This document shows, piece after piece, positions 14,724 to 17,614 of a stretch of DNA of 17,614 nucleotides. This DNA is from an uncultured Brevibacterium sp. (GTDB lineage: Bacteria > Actinomycetota > Actinomycetes > Actinomycetales > Brevibacteriaceae). The position numbers and the translations under genes are program-made. The notes under the pieces were generated by a model. That model made no database searches. It was not told the origin of the DNA and saw only the letters and a program-made list of their open reading frames with translations. The DNA lies in contig CABTZE010000027.1 of NCBI GenBank assembly GCA_902489215.1, positions 1-17,614 of the forward strand. The letters are read 5' to 3'. Numbering within the stretch: the first letter of the stretch is position 1; every line of letters begins with the position of its first letter.

Positions 14724-16032
14724 CTCAATCAGCCCGATCAAACCATCAGATATTATTAAAAAAGTCGGCTTGATGTCGTTTTCAACGTTGGCGCCTTTGA
14801 TTACGAATTTATTCGCAATCATTTTTATACGTGATGCCTACGGGGATAACGGAGTATTCGCTTTAGGATCAGCCGGAAATATAATCGGTATTATAGTTGC
14901 CGCCTCTGCGGGATGCTCGATTGTCAGCATTCGAAGTTTCGTCCAGTTAAAACTAAAAGGTCAACTAGACCCATTGTCCGCTGCCGATGAATTCAGGACG
15001 CAGAATAGTCAAGCCTGGCGGATCTCAGTATTAGCAGGCTTGTGTGTTTTCGTTGTATGCGGTGCACTTTTTATATTTGCTGAACATCACGGTCATGAAC
15101 AGCTCTTCTATTTAGCCGGAGTTTTTCCGTGGATGCTGTTGATCCCATTTTCCCAGGTAGCAGCGGGCGCGCTCCAGGCATTTGCTCTTGAACGTAAGAT
15201 ATTCACAGCAAGCATTGCCACAGTGCTGCTTCAGATTGTCTCGATACCGCTAATTATCGGCTTAGAGTTGCCGCTCGCCTGGACCCTGCTGTCGCTTGGC
15301 TTAGTCCAAAGCGCTATAGCTATCTGCGTGTACCTGCATCGCCTGCGGCTCGTCCGCCAGACACTTGACACCAGCGTTCTAGGTGCACTCTTACCAAAAC
15401 GTGTGAAAGACCGCTGGCATGGCTTTGCCGATCGCGCCCTCGCCGGAGCCGACGGACTAGTATTCATGGGTTTCTTCGCTTTTCTCACCTTTGTAGCACG
15501 AACCCACAGCATTGAGGCGGGCGCAATCATTGCCCTGGTTGTGAGTATTATGCGACTGTTTGTGATTCCAATGAAGCAGTTCGGGAACATCGGGGGACGC
15601 ATGCTGTTGACGGCTGGTGTTAACAAATACAGTCTCCGCAGTTTACGCAAAGCCTCTTTGACATTCACCACACCTTTGACTCTAGTCGTGTTAGTTCTTG
15701 CGATTTTCCTGGTGCCCTATCCGAGCGTCATGCTTATTGCACCTATGTTGATGGTTCAAATGTTCACTGAGCCTTGGTCGGGTATCGATTTTTCGCTGGC
15801 GAAAGTACTATATTCACCGCGCGCAATGGCCAAGGTTCTATTTACAGTATACGGATCCATCGGTGCTCCAATTGCTTTGATGTTAGCGATAACAGGATGG
15901 GGCGGTGCCGTGGAAGTTTGGTCCGTAGCGTTCGTTTGTCGTTTGCTATTTTTAGGCGGCGTACAGAAGTCCTTGAAGCGATTGCATGAGGATGATGAAC
16001 CGTCCTGGGTTTCGTTCCGTTCTACTGATTGA
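14716..16032 (+). CDS. MATE/flippase-like multi-pass membrane transporter
   Basis: A 438-residue protein with about 10-12 hydrophobic helices and no soluble domain. It resembles the MOP superfamily (MATE exporters, polysaccharide flippases) in its helix pattern and in an N-terminal segment like FSTLAPLITNLFAIIFIRDA, where G/S-rich helices alternate with basic loops. The substrate cannot be told. The start at 14716 overlaps the aminotransferase end and has only a weak ribosome site, so coupling is likely. The last dozen residues (DEPSWVSFRSTD) appear to be encoded by the left end of an IS3-type element that begins near 15996, so the natural C-terminus was probably replaced. Codon use is AT-richer than in the flanking core genes, a sign of transfer. 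Confidence 0.75.
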   Translation: MPSSISPIKPSDIIKKVGLMSFSTLAPLITNLFAIIFIRDAYGDNGVFALGSAGNIIGIIVAASAGCSIVSIRSFVQLKLKGQLDPLSAADEFRTQNSQAWRISVLAGLCVFVVCGALFIFAEHHGHEQLFYLAGVFPWMLLIPFSQVAAGALQAFALERKIFTASIATVLLQIVSIPLIIGLELPLAWTLLSLGLVQSAIAICVYLHRLRLVRQTLDTSVLGALLPKRVKDRWHGFADRALAGADGLVFMGFFAFLTFVARTHSIEAGAIIALVVSIMRLFVIPMKQFGNIGGRMLLTAGVNKYSLRSLRKASLTFTTPLTLVVLVLAIFLVPYPSVMLIAPMLMVQMFTEPWSGIDFSLAKVLYSPRAMAKVLFTVYGSIGAPIALMLAITGWGGAVEVWSVAFVCRLLFLGGVQKSLKRLHEDDEPSWVSFRSTD

Positions 16033-16142
16033 AGGAGAATTGGATTATGCCAACTGTCTATACCCAGGAGTTCAAGCAGCTGGCGTTGCGTTTGATGGAG
16101 GATCATCTTCACCACACGCAGTGCTCGCAGTGGTCGGCCGCC
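15996..16142 (+). mobile_element. Left-end fragment of an IS3-family insertion sequence
   Basis: TGAACCGTCCTGGGTTTCG, starting at 15996, resembles the TGAACC-GCCCCGG terminal repeats known from IS3-family elements. The orfA start follows about 50 bases in, with GAAGGAG at 16031-16037, the expected spacing. Only about 145 bases remain; no orfB, integrase core or right end is visible. The fragment is joined directly to a broken secreted-protein gene at about 16133-16142. Confidence 0.6.
16047..16142 (+). pseudogene. Truncated IS3-family transposase OrfA
   Basis: ATG at 16047 encodes MPTVYTQEFKQLALRLMEDH and then a short stretch ending near CSQWSAA. This matches the beginning of IS3 OrfA (HTH_Tnp_1 type: Y-x-x-E-F-K-x-x-A-L-R-L). 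The helix-turn-helix core, the leucine zipper and all of OrfB are missing. The frame stays open to 16287 but no longer resembles transposase after about residue 32. A good ribosome site (GAAGGAG) overlaps the transporter stop. Confidence 0.65.
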
Positions 16143-16494
16143 CAGGGTGAGCCAAACGCGCCTATCACACCGCCTTCACTGTCGGTTACCGCTACAGCGC
16201 CGGTTGCCGCGTCCAGGTCAACGCTGGCTCCTTCGGGAAGTGCCACGGGAAGCGGTACTCTGTCGGGGCTTGTTCTGACTCGATCGTGATGACCGATCGA
16301 ACACCGGCATCAATATCAGGGTTGACAGCGGTGTCTACCTGCTGGACTGCGACGCTGAAATCGTCTTCGGCATCAGAGTAGACAGCAGTCCCATCGGCAG
16401 TGACCTCAGTGCCATGCATCGGATAAATGTCGCCGACGCTTAGCCAAATACCCGAGCATCGCCGCCTGCCAGTTGCGCAGACGAGTGCACTCAT
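16133..16494 (-). pseudogene. Frameshifted fragment of a secreted actinobacterial protein
   Basis: On the minus strand the upper frame reads MHGTEVTADGTAVYSD, AVQQVDTAVNPD, then GVRSVITIESEQAPTEYRFP. Coding quality then jumps to another frame, LPEGASVDLDAATGAVAVTD and GGVIGAFGSPWAAD. One missing base at about 16244-16246 (CCG-TG-GCA where CCG-GTG-GCA would restore Pro-Val-Ala) explains the break. The pattern VRxxxxIE-xxAPTEYxF, then LPEGAxxxxxxxGxVxV, then PWAxD recalls a widespread family of secreted hypothetical proteins in actinobacteria; I recall the pattern but no assigned function. There is no signal peptide upstream, and the 3' part is cut at the IS fragment, so both ends are lost. Confidence 0.65.
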
Positions 16495-16655
16495 CGTCTA
16501 GGTTCTGAGGTTCTCTGCGCAATTGGATGTAGCTATGTGCACTGACCGGGAGTGGCGGCACAACCTCCCCGGACATCACATCTAGCCAGCAGAATCTCCG
16601 CGCTGCAGCGGACGACTGAACCGATTGTGGCGCGCGTTTAGGACGAATCCTCGCG

Positions 16656-17453
16656 TCACACAACCGCGTAGGCGGCAACGAGGACGACCGTCGTCAGAAC
16701 AGCTGCCACCCAGAATGCGATTCGGGCGGCAGGGCTGCTTGCCGGGACGACGGGTGTGGGCTCCATGCCGATGCCGCCGCGCACATAGCGTTTGGCGAGA
16801 ATTCCGGCGCCGCGCGGCATAACGCGGGCGATTCCCAGCACAAATCCCACAGCGAGTCCGCCCAGGTGCGCCTGCCACGCGATGTTCGAGTCGATCGTCA
16901 CGAGCGCCATGTTGAGGCACAGGAACAGCACGATGCCCATGAGGTTCCGGTCCAACCTGCTGGTGGGGGCCAGCAGTGTGCCCACAACGGCGAACACAGC
17001 ACCCGATGCGCCCACGTACGCAGAGCTGAACTCGGGTGTTCCGGGTGCAGCCAACAACAGGGTGAGGACGGATCCGCCGAATGCGCCAACTACATAGGTG
17101 ACCAGCATGAACACGTGTCCCACGGAACGTTCGACAAACGACCCGAAGAAGAACAGGCCCAACATGTTGAACAGCACATGGCTGGGGTTGGGCTGCGCGT
17201 GAACGAGTGCGGCAGTCAGTGCGCGCCACGGTTCTTCGTGGGCGAGCACCGGGGCGAACGCGAAACGCCTCTGCAGGTCGAGCGATGGCAGGAACTGCAG
17301 CAGGAAGAACACGAACGTGATCGCGATGATCGTCCACGTCACGTACGGCCGCGTCAGCACGACTGCCGAGCCGCGTGATGTCGCCTGCTGAGCGGGCGCA
17401 CTGTTCGGGTCGGGTTCTTCCGAAAAGGGGGCCGCACCTGCTGATTCGCTCAT
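16656..17453 (-). CDS. Rhomboid-family intramembrane serine protease
   Basis: A 265-residue polytopic protein that cleaves transmembrane substrates within the membrane; substrates are unknown. About 60 residues of mostly polar N-terminus lead into about six to seven helices. Visible features are HVLFNMLGLFFFG (His-Asn of helix 2), the catalytic GASGAVF with S150, and QAHLGGLAVGF with H196, forming the Ser-His dyad. The ATG at 17453 (MSESAGAAPF) is chosen over the longer open frame to 17531, whose extra residues are not like the family. Its ribosome site is poor, so translation may be leaderless or nearly so. Rhomboid genes lie close to crgA in many actinobacteria, so the island 13790-16500 interrupts a conserved neighbourhood. 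Confidence 0.9.
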   Translation of the reverse strand: MSESAGAAPFSEEPDPNSAPAQQATSRGSAVVLTRPYVTWTIIAITFVFFLLQFLPSLDLQRRFAFAPVLAHEEPWRALTAALVHAQPNPSHVLFNMLGLFFFGSFVERSVGHVFMLVTYVVGAFGGSVLTLLLAAPGTPEFSSAYVGASGAVFAVVGTLLAPTSRLDRNLMGIVLFLCLNMALVTIDSNIAWQAHLGGLAVGFVLGIARVMPRGAGILAKRYVRGGIGMEPTPVVPASSPAARIAFWVAAVLTTVVLVAAYAVV

Positions 17454-17504
17454 GCACACGAGGATAGCCGAGCAGCTGTGGCGCCCTGAGCAGGCTTCAA
17501 AGGA

Positions 17505-17572
17505 CGAGGTGCCGCCCGGCTTACACAACACCAGAACCCGCGAGGTGGGTGGGGAAACGGGGCGGCACCTCG
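17505..17572. terminator. 13-bp perfect inverted repeat upstream of the rhomboid gene
   Basis: CGAGGTGCCGCCC (17505-17517) is the exact reverse complement of GGGCGGCACCTCG (17560-17572), with 42 bases between. It lies 52 bases before the rhomboid start. It could be a terminator of a gene beyond the window or an operator pair. There is no T-run, and the loop is long for a simple terminator. Confidence 0.4.
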
Positions 17573-17581
17573 GGTGCGGCT

Positions 17582-17614
17582 GGGTTGGGGGCCGCCCCCG
17601 CGCGGGGGGGGGGG
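17582..17614. other. G-rich hairpin and G11 run at the window end
   Basis: The sequence ends with GGGGG-CCG-CCCCC-like arms followed by CCCCCGCGCGGGGG and a run of 11 G (17604-17614). This is a strong secondary structure and a homopolymer, typical of a place where sequencing or assembly stopped. The final G run may not be real. Confidence 0.5.

Noticed and set aside
16582..17457. A second minus-strand frame over the rhomboid gene
   Set aside because: It is Arg/Cys-rich with no membrane segments. The overlapping frame holds the rhomboid catalytic motifs.

Overview
The window is from a moderately high-GC actinobacterium (Actinomycetota). The evidence is the conserved gene order tRNA-Leu(CAG) | fhaA-fhaB-pstP-rodA-pbpA-pknA-pknB | trpG | class E sortase | crgA | rhomboid. 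This order is known from mycobacteria, actinomycetes and bifidobacteria, so the genus cannot be fixed from sequence alone; Actinomycetaceae or Bifidobacteriaceae-like is only a guess.

Layout. (1) 1-443: the 5' part of a leftward tRNA-Leu with its promoter, then a noncoding gap with overlapping inverted repeats. (2) 444-10025: a tight seven-gene rightward operon in which every junction overlaps by 1 or 4 bases. It encodes two FHA proteins, the PP2C phosphatase PstP, the SEDS glycosyltransferase RodA, the class B transpeptidase PbpA, and the Ser/Thr kinases PknA and PknB with extracellular PASTA domains. RodA and PbpA polymerise and cross-link peptidoglycan. PknA and PknB phosphorylate the growth machinery, PstP reverses this, and the FHA proteins read the phosphothreonines. 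(3) 10026-10143: two tandem stem-loops between convergent operons. (4) 10144-12166: a leftward operon of a class E sortase, a 76-residue membrane protein and a TrpG/PabA glutamine amidotransferase. (5) 12167-13707: divergent crgA, with an unusually long charged N-terminal region and a hairpin touching its Shine-Dalgarno sequence, then a YczE-like membrane protein. (6) About 13790-16500: a visibly lower-GC accessory island of broken pieces. It holds a decayed unidentified stretch, a 30-codon ORF with a strong ribosome site, the C-terminal half of a PLP aminotransferase, a 438-residue MATE-like membrane transporter, the left end of an IS3-family element, and a frameshifted fragment of a secreted protein. 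(7) 16656-17453: a leftward rhomboid protease. The window then ends in inverted repeats and a run of 11 G.

I see no complete new system. The accessory island is the least explained part. It looks like the remains of a transferred small-molecule or peptide export locus, cut by deletions and an IS element. The other notable points are architectural variants of core genes: a PknA with a PASTA-like domain and a glutamine/glycine/serine tail, a CrgA with a large charged insert, and alternative pairing structures before fhaA.
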